A DNA stretch of 64,000 bases from Paenibacillus stellifer (GTDB lineage Bacteria; Bacillota; Bacilli; Paenibacillales; Paenibacillaceae), in NCBI RefSeq assembly GCF_000758685.1, contig NZ_CP009286.1, positions 4,901,501 through 4,965,500 of the forward strand, written 5' to 3'. This document shows positions 19,451-26,711 of the stretch, in pieces. Within the stretch, counting starts at the first letter, position 1. Every line of letters starts with the position of its first letter. Both the position numbers and the translations under genes were made by a program. A model generated the notes under the pieces. It did not search any database and was not told the origin of the DNA. It was given only the letters and a program-made list of their open reading frames with translations.

Positions 19451-20776
19451 TTACTTCAGATTCTTCCAGTAATCTCCGATTTCTTTCGCCAGGGCCGCGC
19501 GGTCGCCGGCTCCGCTCAGGTATTTCTGCATAGAGGCGCCGACAACAGACCAGTGGTCAGCCGGCATCAGGCTCATCGACGGCTCCGACTTGCCTTTGGC
19601 GATATAGTCCTGGATGGACTTGCCCAGCGGATCGGCCGCCGGAAGCGTAATGTTCTTGAAAGCCGGAATAATGCTGGCTTTGTTCACCAGGAAATCCTGG
19701 CCATTTTGTTCATACACAATCCAGTTGAGGAAGGCCTTGGCCGCCTCCTGCTGCTCCGGCGTGCTCTCTTCTTTATCGATTACGATGCGTTTGGAGACCG
19801 CCGAGGAGATTTCCTGGTTGCCGTAATCCGACGGATTGTTGCTAATCGGAACCGGCAGGAAGGCGTAAGCGCCACTGGTAGTATCAAAGCTTTGGATTTG
19901 CGGCCATGCCCAGTTGCCCTGGAACCAGAGCCCGACTTCGCCTTTGCCCAGCATTTCACCTCCGCGCTCGTAAGCGCCGGACAGCGGCGATTTCTGGTCG
20001 ATGTTGTATTTCATCATGATGTCGAAGGTATCCATCAAGCCGTTAAAGACTTTGTTCTGGGCGAGGTCCACGCTCCCCGCCTTGAGCGATTCAATGAACT
20101 TGTCGACCTCGGCCATATCCTTGCTTTGGCCCGCATAGGCAAGAGGCAGGAAGTGCGCGCCAAGCGACCAGTCCATCGGAGAGATGATCAGGGCCTTCTT
20201 GCCGGATGCTTCAATCTGCTTGAACAGCTTCTCCAGGTCTGCAGTCGTCTGAACGGTGGACGGATCGAAGGTACCGCCTACCGCTTGATCCAGCACCTTC
20301 TTGTTATAGATGAAGCCATAGCCTTCAATCGAGAAAGGAAAGCCGTAATTTTTGCCGTCATAAGTAGTGTAGGAAGTCGCATTCTCTACCGCATCCGCAT
20401 TCCATTTCTCGCCGCTCAGATCGAGAATGCGGTCCTTGAATTTCTCAACGTCAGCTGTATCCAGCATCATCATGGTTGGCGGGTTTCCGGATGCATACAG
20501 CGTGGAAGCCTTTTCAAAAGGAGATGTGCCATTAGGTGCAGCCATGATTTCCAGCGTAATATCCGGGTGGTCCTGATGGAATGTTTTGGCGGCCTCCTCC
20601 AGCTGGGTTTGTATTTCGCTCTTCGAGTTTAGCAGGGTGATCTTAACCTCTTTCGCAGAACCCTTGGCCGAGCTTTCAGCGCTGTCTCCGCTGTTGGCAT
20701 TTCCGCCGCAACCGGCAAGAACGAGAGAGAGAGCTGCAGTGCAGGCAATTCCTTTGACCCATCTAGTCTTTTTCAT
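19451..20776 (-). CDS. Sugar-binding lipoprotein of CUT1 ABC transporter
   Basis: 441 residues counted from the ATG at 20776, which has GGAGGAAGG upstream; a 26-codon extension into the promoter is rejected. Signal MKKTRWVKGIACTAALSLVL ends in lipobox LAGC followed by GGNANS. Mature part is a type I binding fold with EVKITLLNSKSEIQTQLEEA, GNPPTMMMLDT and WFQGNWAWPQ stretches. First gene of the operon, controlled by a promoter with a LacI operator and a cre box. Ligand is probably sucrose or a related glucoside, from the phosphorylase downstream. Confidence 0.95.
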   Translation of the reverse strand: MKKTRWVKGIACTAALSLVLAGCGGNANSGDSAESSAKGSAKEVKITLLNSKSEIQTQLEEAAKTFHQDHPDITLEIMAAPNGTSPFEKASTLYASGNPPTMMMLDTADVEKFKDRILDLSGEKWNADAVENATSYTTYDGKNYGFPFSIEGYGFIYNKKVLDQAVGGTFDPSTVQTTADLEKLFKQIEASGKKALIISPMDWSLGAHFLPLAYAGQSKDMAEVDKFIESLKAGSVDLAQNKVFNGLMDTFDIMMKYNIDQKSPLSGAYERGGEMLGKGEVGLWFQGNWAWPQIQSFDTTSGAYAFLPVPISNNPSDYGNQEISSAVSKRIVIDKEESTPEQQEAAKAFLNWIVYEQNGQDFLVNKASIIPAFKNITLPAADPLGKSIQDYIAKGKSEPSMSLMPADHWSVVGASMQKYLSGAGDRAALAKEIGDYWKNLK

Positions 20777-20799
20777 GTACCTTCCTCCAACCTCAAAAT

Positions 20800-20814
20800 G
20801 TAATCGTTTGCAAC
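20800..20814 (-). promoter_or_regulatory. cre box (CcpA site), consensus match
   Basis: TTGCAAACGATTACA on the minus strand matches WTGNAARCGNWWWCA at every defined position. It lies just after the predicted transcription start of the sugar operon, where bound CcpA would block initiation or elongation, so the operon should be subject to glucose repression. Confidence 0.82.
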
Positions 20815-20824
20815 TTACAAACCG

Positions 20825-20854
20825 ATTATATGTCAAACCTTTAGCATATGTCAA
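20825..20854 (-). promoter_or_regulatory. Sigma-A promoter of the sucrose-type operon
   Basis: Minus strand: TTGACA at 20849-20854, an 18-base spacer and TATAAT at 20825-20830. Both hexamers are perfect. The strength of this promoter fits with two layers of repression, LacI operators around it and a cre box after it. Confidence 0.85.
20827..20839. promoter_or_regulatory. Half-site of the LacI operator in the spacer/-10 region
   Basis: TATATGTCAAACC repeats the right arm of the full operator at 20856-20873 and overlaps the -10 box and spacer. The left arm is not conserved. Confidence 0.45.
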
Positions 20855-20855
20855 T

Positions 20856-20873
20856 GGTTTGACATATCAAACC
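20856..20873. promoter_or_regulatory. LacI operator of the sucrose-type operon
   Basis: GGTTTGACATATCAAACC is an 18-bp palindrome with one mismatched pair, lying directly upstream of the -35 box. The adjacent LacI gene at 20909 is the obvious regulator. Confidence 0.72.
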
Positions 20874-20908
20874 TTTAACATATTTTTTCGAAAAAAAACT
20901 CTCCGTTG

Positions 20909-21886
20909 TCATGTGGTCTCTCTTTCGACCAGCTCAACGGAAAGCACATTGTTAAAGCTCACTTGTTCTCCTTCGATTTGTCTGTGAAGAAGCCGAACCG
21001 CCTGATGGCCCAATTCATCGATCGGCTGCCGGATCGTCGTCAGTTCTGGTGTCAGCCAGCGCGCCGCCCCGACGTCGTCGTACCCAACGATACGCACGTC
21101 CTCCGGAACTCTTTTGCCGGCCCTAATGCATTCCTTAAGCGCATAGGCGGCCAGGATATCGCTTGTAGCAAAAATACCGTCGATGTCCGGATTGGATTCC
21201 AGCAGCGTATGCAGAAGTTCACTGTACAGCGATTCGTTGAACACGTTCATATCGGTCTGAACGACCAGATGGCCCACTCCCGCCCTGCCTACTACGTCCA
21301 GGAAAGCGTCGGTCCGCTGATTGGACAGCATCTTCAGATCCAGGTTGCCGCAAATGTGGGCGATCTTACGACAGCCTTTGGCCACAAGAAGCTCGGCCGC
21401 CAGTTGTCCTCCCCGGTAATTGTCCGAGCTGAGACAGGGGATCTCCTCGTCGATTTTCCGGTCAATCGTAACAATTGGAGAACGAAGATTCTGGTATTCT
21501 TCAATCTCAAGCGTATGGCTGCCCATAATGATTCCATCCACCCGGTTCCGCTTCAGCATTTCGATATAATCCCGTTCTTTGGAAGGATCCATTTGGGAAT
21601 TGCAGAGCAGAACCTTGTATCCTTCCATATCCGCGTAGTACTCCACCCGATCCGCCAGCTGGCTGAAAAAGGGATGCGAGACGTTGGGAATGATCAATCC
21701 CAGAATATTCGACTGCTTGCGAAGCAGGGAACGCGCAATTTCATTGGGCTGATAGTTCAGTTCATTCATTGCCTGATACACCTTGCTGCGGGTCGTCTCG
21801 CTGATGTATCCCCTATTATTCATAACACGGGAGACGGTTGTTACCGATACCCCTGCTTTTAATGCCACATCATGAATGGTCGCCAT
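20909..21886 (-). CDS. LacI family repressor of the sucrose-type operon
   Basis: 325 residues. Helix-turn-helix ATIHDVALKAGVSVTTVSRVMN, hinge YQPNEIARSLLRKQS and a sugar-binding core with IFATSDILAAYALKECI and VGYDDVGAARWLTPELTTI. It lies immediately upstream of the ABC operon in the same direction, and a LacI-type palindrome (20856-20873) lies in between. Control of that operon is therefore the natural reading; sucrose, fructose or a phosphorylated derivative could be the inducer. The ATG at 21886 directly begins the canonical MATIHDVA. Confidence 0.93.
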   Translation of the reverse strand: MATIHDVALKAGVSVTTVSRVMNNRGYISETTRSKVYQAMNELNYQPNEIARSLLRKQSNILGLIIPNVSHPFFSQLADRVEYYADMEGYKVLLCNSQMDPSKERDYIEMLKRNRVDGIIMGSHTLEIEEYQNLRSPIVTIDRKIDEEIPCLSSDNYRGGQLAAELLVAKGCRKIAHICGNLDLKMLSNQRTDAFLDVVGRAGVGHLVVQTDMNVFNESLYSELLHTLLESNPDIDGIFATSDILAAYALKECIRAGKRVPEDVRIVGYDDVGAARWLTPELTTIRQPIDELGHQAVRLLHRQIEGEQVSFNNVLSVELVERETT

Positions 21887-22148
21887 CGTTCCACGCTACT
21901 TTCAACAGCATATGATTACTTGAATGATCTCCAATATATCTCATTATTTTACCGCTGTTTGCCTGCTGGCAGCAAGTGGGTCTGCCGTATTATACGGCAA
22001 ACCGCAACTTATGCATCAAGCTGACATCTATCCCCTTGTAATTTGAAGAATGATACCCAAAGCCAAGGGGAAGTGATATATACTTTTTTTACAGAGGAAA
22101 ATTTCTGAGCAACATAGAGACTAACCGCAATATGCCTGGAGGTTCCAT
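21887..22148. other. Intergenic region with a 17-bp palindrome
   Basis: No gene seen. TGCCGTATTATACGGCA at 21983-21999 is palindromic apart from its central base. It lies between the start of the LacI gene and the start of the DUF488 gene, which diverge, so it could serve either. Confidence 0.5.
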
Positions 22149-22517
22149 ATGAATATTGAACTGAAAAGAGTCTATGAGCAGCCTCTTCCGGAAGACGGCC
22201 TTCGAATCTTGATCGACCGGCTGTGGCCGAGGGGAGTTTCCAAGCAAGGAGCGGCTGTTGGCATCTGGATGAAGAATTTGGCGCCAAGTCCCGAGCTGCG
22301 CAAGTGGTTTTGTCACCAGCCGGAGCTATTTGAAGAGTTTCAATTACTGTATATAAAGGAACTTGAAACAGACCCGGTGAAGCTGGAACTGGCCGAACAA
22401 ATCCATAAGGCGGCGGAAGCCGGTAAAGTTACGCTGGTCTATGCCGCCAAGGACCCACAGTACAATCATGCAAACGTACTAAGCAAATGGCTGTCATCGT
22501 TTTGGGATGAAAATTAA
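22149..22517 (+). CDS. DUF488 family protein
   Basis: 122 residues with the DUF488 hallmarks RVYEQPLPEDGLRILIDRLWPRGVSK and LVYAAKDPQYNHANVL. ATG at 22149 is preceded by GGAGG at six bases. Members are small cytoplasmic proteins of unproven function; some are linked to metal or nitrogen metabolism, none of which can be shown here. It is followed after 20 bases by a broken HesB-like gene and then an Lrp regulator in the same direction, which may once have formed an operon. Confidence 0.9.
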   Translation: MNIELKRVYEQPLPEDGLRILIDRLWPRGVSKQGAAVGIWMKNLAPSPELRKWFCHQPELFEEFQLLYIKELETDPVKLELAEQIHKAAEAGKVTLVYAAKDPQYNHANVLSKWLSSFWDEN

Positions 22518-22537
22518 CCGTCAAAGGAGACCTCAGG

Positions 22538-22823
22538 ATAATTATTCAACTCGATGACCACACGGAAGAAAAGCTATCGGAAAGTTTGGAGGGACTACCC
22601 GGTTACTTCAAGCTTTTTTTGATACCGAGGATTGCGGATGCAACGGGGTGCTGGCCATCCGAATTCTTGAGCAGCCTCTAGAGACCGATATTACGGTTCT
22701 GGTGGGATCATTTTCTTTTTTGATCGACCAGGCGCTGGAATGCCAGAGGCATTACATAAGCGATTTAAGGTTAGCTTATTCAATCAGAAGGATTATAAAG
22801 GTATTTATAATAAATATATTTGA
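22538..22823 (+). pseudogene. Broken HesB/YqkB-like iron-sulfur biosynthesis domain protein
   Basis: The reading IIQLDDHTEEKLSESLEGL then, in another frame, DTEDCGCNGVLAIRILEQP and VGSFSFLID match small HesB/IscA-related proteins. Three lesions are seen. A good ribosome site (AAAGGAG) is followed at the right distance by ATA (22538-22540) rather than ATG. The frame breaks in a run of seven T at 22614-22620, where eight would restore KLFFDTEDCGC. The end of the protein is also scrambled: NQKDYKGIYNKYI continues in a further frame. The family assignment rests on the CGC motif region and is moderately sure. Confidence 0.65.
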
Positions 22824-22843
22824 ATTTATAAGGAGGGGATGTT

Positions 22844-23287
22844 GTGGATGAAATCGATCATCACATTCTGTTTCACCTGCAAAACCAGGCAAGATTATCC
22901 ATGACCGACTTGGGGAAGCTGGTTGGCTCGTCTCAGGCGGCCGTAACGGAACGCGTGAAACGAATGGAAGAAAAAGGGGTTATTGAAAAATACCGCACTG
23001 TGGTTTCCCCGCAAAAAGTGGGCAAGCAGTGCACAGCTTATATGCTTTTTCGGACGCGGGAATGCTATGCTTTCCTTGATTTTTGCCGTGAATCGCCTGA
23101 AGTGTCTGAATGTTATCGGATCAGCGGAGAGCACAACTATTTATTGAAAGTGATGACCGATTCAACGCTGGGACTGGAAGAGTTCGAAAATCGGTGTGAT
23201 CCGTTCGGGACCTATACAACCCTAATTGTGATGTCTTCCCCTATCGCATATAAAGACCTTATTGAAAGCGCGAATTTACTGGCATAA
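22844..23287 (+). CDS. Lrp/AsnC family transcriptional regulator
   Basis: 147 residues. GTG start behind AAGGAGGGG. An N-terminal winged helix (DEIDHHILFHLQNQARLSMTDLGKLVGSSQAAVTERVKRMEEKGVI) is followed by a RAM ligand-binding domain. Such regulators respond to amino acids or related metabolites and often control exporters. It converges on an MFS exporter gene (now frameshifted) with a shared terminator between them, so that exporter is a plausible target. Confidence 0.93.
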   Translation: MDEIDHHILFHLQNQARLSMTDLGKLVGSSQAAVTERVKRMEEKGVIEKYRTVVSPQKVGKQCTAYMLFRTRECYAFLDFCRESPEVSECYRISGEHNYLLKVMTDSTLGLEEFENRCDPFGTYTTLIVMSSPIAYKDLIESANLLA

Positions 23288-23317
23288 AACATGTCCGGTA
23301 TCGAATGAAAAATAAAT

Positions 23318-23352
23318 AAAAAAAGGAATCCGGAAGATCGGGTTCCTTTTTG
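23318..23352. terminator. Bidirectional terminator
   Basis: AAAAAGGAATCC (23320-23331) pairs with GGGTTCCTTTTT (23340-23351), with one G-T pair. T tracts exist on both strands, serving the Lrp gene and the convergent MFS gene. Confidence 0.85.
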
Positions 23353-23376
23353 CGTTCCAAATATTATGGTGTATCT

Positions 23377-24560
23377 TTACTTTTTTCCAGGGAACCCGTG
23401 CTTTTGGGCCCACCCAGCTATTATCAGAGCGGGAAGCAGTAAGATGAACAAGGAAGCCGGAAGGTATTCCGCCCCGAACCACTCAAGAAGGATAGCGCCG
23501 ATGATTCCTCCCCCGCCGATAGCCAGATTCCATACGGTAACAAGCATCGATTGGGCAATATCCGCGCCCTTGCCCCCTGCTTGAGCAATGGCTGTCTGCA
23601 GTAAGGTTGCCGCTCCTCCAAACGTAAGTCCCCATGCCGTCACGCCTAAAAGAATAACTGGAGGTTGACCGGCGCCAATCCCTATCGCTATGGAGGCCAA
23701 CGCAAACACTGTAATGCCGACTAAAACGAGCAGCCTCATGAAACGGTCGATGAACAACCCGACAATCCAAATGCCCAGGACCGAAGTTATACCGAAAATC
23801 ATCAAAACCAAATCAACCCTGCCGGCAAGCGCTGTCCGGGCGAGATATGGAGAAATATAAGTGTATAGAATGTTATGAGCCAACACCCAAGTCAAGACAA
23901 CGAATAGAATTGGCCTCACTCCAGGAATCGAGAAGACCTTATAAAGAGGAAGTTGATCATCCGAAGGTTCCCCTCCATAATCCGGCAGCTTCCAGAGCAC
24001 CCAAACAATCAAGACTGCTGTCAGCATGGACACGGTTCCGAAAATCAAGCGCCAGCCCACAAGGTTTCCGAAAAAGGTACCGACCGGCACGCCAAGCGCC
24101 AATGCCAAAGGTGTGCAACCGTGGCCACAGCCATCGCTCTTCCTTTCTGAGAATCAGGCACCATTCGACGCGCGTATCCAGCAGTCATCCCCCAAAACAC
24201 GCCGGCCGATACCCCTGCAAAGAAACGGGCTGCAAGGGTCAGCGCATACTCGGAAGATACAGCGGTTATGGTGTTAAACAAAAGAAAACCGATAATACAC
24301 ACCAATAAAAGTGGACGCCGTCTCCATCCGCGGATGGCGGCCGTTAACGGTATGGCAGCCGATAGTGGCCCGACCGCATAAAGAGTGACGAACTGTCCGG
24401 CAAGCGCCTCTGTTATTCCAAGGTCCTCTGCCATGTACGGCAGCAAACCGGCCGGCAGGCTTTCAGTAAGTATACATATAAATCCAGCCATGGCTAATCC
24501 CAGCAGGCCAGTTAACGGTAACCGTCGCGAAACTTCAGCACTTTCAAGCACTTTCACCAA
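23377..24560 (-). pseudogene. MFS drug/sugar efflux transporter, frameshifted
   Basis: Two overlapping minus-strand frames together make one 12-helix MFS protein of the AraJ/YdhP type. The N-terminal part (24560 to about 24118) gives SRRLPLTGLLGLAMAGFICI to SQKGRAMAVATV; the C-terminal part (about 24116 to 23377) gives TPLALALGVPVGTFFGNLVG onward. Inserting one G in GTTGCACACC (giving GTTGGCACACC) at about 24116 restores the VGTPLALALGVPVG consensus, so a single-base deletion is the simplest explanation; sequencing error is possible. The start (TTG or GTG at 24560/24557) has no clear ribosome site, which weakens the case for activity. Confidence 0.85.
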
Positions 24561-24601
24561 CTTTGTTAAGAACAGTTGTATTAGAGTTCATGAAGAAAAA
24601 G

Positions 24602-24683
24602 TCCCCTTTATCATGTGTTTGAAATGACTTACGGATAAGTTTATATAAATCATCCGTAATATTGCATACATGATTAAAGGGAA
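24602..24683. repeat. 82-bp imperfect palindrome, MITE-like or double operator
   Basis: Two arms of about 40 bp mirror each other. The outer parts are TCCCCTTTATCATG and CATGATTAAAGGGA; the inner parts are TTACGGAT (24629-24636) and ATCCGTAA (24652-24659), with TTTATATAAA in the centre. It fills the space between the MFS start and the amidohydrolase stop. It has no T tract and is not a typical terminator. Confidence 0.65.
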
Positions 24684-24736
24684 TTACGGCAATTTAGAAT
24701 GATAGTGCAGTTATCTCCTTAATAATTCTTATAATT

Positions 24737-26143
24737 TTAAAGTCGGTGCTTGTAGTAGTTCGTTCCGGTTCGCTTCGAGGCGACCTCCAGCATCCGGGCG
24801 GCCGAGGCCTGCGCTTCCCGGGCAAGCTGCTCTTCATCCGTGCCGACCAGCCTTCCGTCTTTGACGACAACCTTTCCCCCGACGATCGTCATGTCCACGG
24901 GCCGTCCGCTGCCGACCGCGGCCGGCAGCGCCGCATCGTCGAACAGCGCCCCCGCGAATTCGAGCCGCCCGGCGTCGATCATGAACAGATCGGCGGCCTT
25001 GCCCGGCTCCAGGGAGCCGATGGCATCGTCCCAGCCGAGCACCCGGGAAGAGCCGACGGTGCCTACCCAGAGGCTCTCCTCGGCCGACAGCCCGTTCAGG
25101 CCGGAGGTGAGACGGTGAAGCAGGTACGCCTGGCGCACCTCCGCCAGCAGATTCGAGCCGTCGTTGGAGGCGGAGCCGTCAACGCCGAGCCCCAGCTTCA
25201 CCCCGGCATTCAGCATTTGCCGGACTGGAAGCACGCCGGAGGACAGCTTCATGTTGCTGCTCGGGCAATGCGCGACACCGCAGCCGCAGGCTCCCAGCCG
25301 GTGAATTTCGTCGTGATTGAAGTAAATGCCGTGCGCATACCACACGTCATTGCCCGTCCATCCCGTCTTCTCCATGTATTCCAGAGGCCGGAGTCCGAGC
25401 TTGTCATAGCAGAATTTCTCCTCATCCTGCGTCTCCGCCAGATGGGTATGCATGCGCACCCCGTAGCTGCGGGCCAGCTTGGCGGATTCACGCAGCAGGT
25501 CCTCGGAGACGGAGAACGGCGAGCAGGGCGCCACGCCAACACGAAGCATGGAGAACGGGGAAGCATCGTGATAGGTCTCGATGACCCGCTGCGTGTCCTT
25601 CAGAATGACATTGATGCTCTGGGTCACCTCATCGGGCGGAAGCCCTCCGGCCGACCTGCCCAAGTCCATGGAGCCCCGCGTCGGAAAGAAGCGGATGCCG
25701 AGCTCGCGCGCCGCCTGAATCTCCTCATCGATCAGCTCGCCGCTGATTCCGTTCGGGAAGCAGTAGAAATGATCCGACGCCGTCGTGCAGCCGTTCTTCA
25801 GCAGCTCGCCAAGCCCGACCTTGGCGCTTAAGTACACATCGCGCGGCTGCATATGTCTCCAGATGTCATACAGCGTGACCAGCCAGTCGAACAGCTCGCA
25901 GTCCTGGGCCCAGGGAATGTTGCGGGTAAAAGTCTGGTACAGATGATGATGCGTGTTGATCAGCCCCGGATAGACAATCTTGCCCATCGCGTCGATCACC
26001 GTATCCGCCGTTTCATAAGGCAGATCGTAACCGATCGCCTTGATTTCATGCCCCTCGGCATAGAGGCTGCCGCCGGGATAGCATGTGCGGCCTTCATCCA
26101 TGGTTATGATGTTTCTGGCATTCCTGATTAGCAGAGTTCCCAT
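24737..26143 (-). CDS. Amidohydrolase of the 8-oxoguanine deaminase/AtzB-TrzN type
   Basis: 468 residues from the ATG at 26143 (AAGGAGGAG upstream). Metal-dependent amidohydrolase barrel: NTHHHLYQTF supplies the HxH pair, then VRMHTHLAETQDEE, YAHGIYF and the metal Asp in LGVDGSASNDGSN. The layout follows 8-oxoguanine deaminase and hydroxyatrazine hydrolases, which act on hydroxylated purine- or triazine-like rings. A variant purine riboswitch precedes the gene, so a purine such as guanine, 8-oxoguanine or a xanthine-related compound is a much likelier substrate than a triazine. It is a single-gene unit with its own strong promoter. Exact substrate is unproven. Confidence 0.88.
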   Translation of the reverse strand: MGTLLIRNARNIITMDEGRTCYPGGSLYAEGHEIKAIGYDLPYETADTVIDAMGKIVYPGLINTHHHLYQTFTRNIPWAQDCELFDWLVTLYDIWRHMQPRDVYLSAKVGLGELLKNGCTTASDHFYCFPNGISGELIDEEIQAARELGIRFFPTRGSMDLGRSAGGLPPDEVTQSINVILKDTQRVIETYHDASPFSMLRVGVAPCSPFSVSEDLLRESAKLARSYGVRMHTHLAETQDEEKFCYDKLGLRPLEYMEKTGWTGNDVWYAHGIYFNHDEIHRLGACGCGVAHCPSSNMKLSSGVLPVRQMLNAGVKLGLGVDGSASNDGSNLLAEVRQAYLLHRLTSGLNGLSAEESLWVGTVGSSRVLGWDDAIGSLEPGKAADLFMIDAGRLEFAGALFDDAALPAAVGSGRPVDMTIVGGKVVVKDGRLVGTDEEQLAREAQASAARMLEVASKRTGTNYYKHRL

Positions 26144-26184
26144 TCTCTTCTCCTCCTTATTGGATAACGCAAATAGGACCACAT

Positions 26185-26288
26185 AAAAAACCTAACCGGA
26201 CGGACGCAATATCGTTCATATTGCGTTCGTAGTTAGGTTTTACGGATCCTAGTAGAGCCCCCGAACCGATTATCAGGGTTATACGAAC
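26185..26288 (-). ncRNA. Variant purine riboswitch (aptamer 26225-26288) with terminator
   Basis: Read on the minus strand. P1 is GTTCGTA paired with TACGAAC, followed by the conserved TAA of J1/2. P2 is CCCTGA/TCGGGG with a CGG-bearing loop; P3 has loop CCGTAAA, able to kiss CGG. J3/1 is AC, putting C at the position (C74) that pairs with guanine-like ligands. J2/3 reads GCTCTAC, one base shorter than the usual GTTTCTAC. A terminator uses AAAACCTAAC, shared with P3/J3-1, paired to GTTAGGTTTT and ending in six T (26185-26190), with an inner 9-bp hairpin. Because the shared strand is held in the aptamer, ligand should switch expression on. Confidence 0.85.
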
Positions 26289-26307
26289 TGCTGTTTAATT
26301 GGTTCTT

Positions 26308-26335
26308 AGTATAATGCTTTAAATTTGAATGTCAA
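26308..26335 (-). promoter_or_regulatory. Promoter of the riboswitch-amidohydrolase unit
   Basis: Minus strand TTGACA (26330-26335), 16 bases, TATACT (26308-26313). Predicted start near 26301, about a dozen bases before the aptamer. Confidence 0.75.
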
Positions 26336-26342
26336 TATAAGC

Positions 26343-26621
26343 TTAATACAGCGTAGGAACAGGCGGACAGGAAACCTCGCGTATAAACCGCGGATCTATG
26401 CCGTAGTAGTACCAGAATTGTCCGCTCCAGCGGTAACCTGAAACTTCTCCATATTCAACCCGGGTCGGATAATACCAGAAGCTGTCTCCATTCCACAGCC
26501 ATACATAAGTGTAGCTGTGCAAGCAATCAATGAGGTATGATCCGCCTTGTGTTGGCGGAATGTAGCTGGGCGGAGGAGGCAGCGTCTGACCGGGAGATCC
26601 CGACGGCGGCAAGTAGGCCAT
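26343..26621 (-). CDS. Small Pro/Tyr/Trp-rich conserved protein
   Basis: 92 residues: a proline-rich head (MAYLPPSGSPGQTLPPPPSY) followed by an aromatic-rich body with CLHSYTYVWLWNGDSFWYYP, GYRWSGQFWYYYGID and a final SCPP. Similar small proteins are common in Paenibacillus and Bacillus and are sometimes labelled transporter without support. No membrane helix or signal peptide is evident; the aromatic repeats suggest a surface or spore-associated role, which is only a guess. It ends 8 bases before the -35 box of the riboswitch promoter. Start ATG with an AAGGAG-type site. Confidence 0.75.
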   Translation of the reverse strand: MAYLPPSGSPGQTLPPPPSYIPPTQGGSYLIDCLHSYTYVWLWNGDSFWYYPTRVEYGEVSGYRWSGQFWYYYGIDPRFIREVSCPPVPTLY

Positions 26622-26711
26622 TTGGATTCACTCCTTAACATCATTATCTAGTCGCTTCACCATATGCAGCCGCCCAGTTTAAGGTTCGTTCTACTTCATA
26701 TCATCAAGGCT

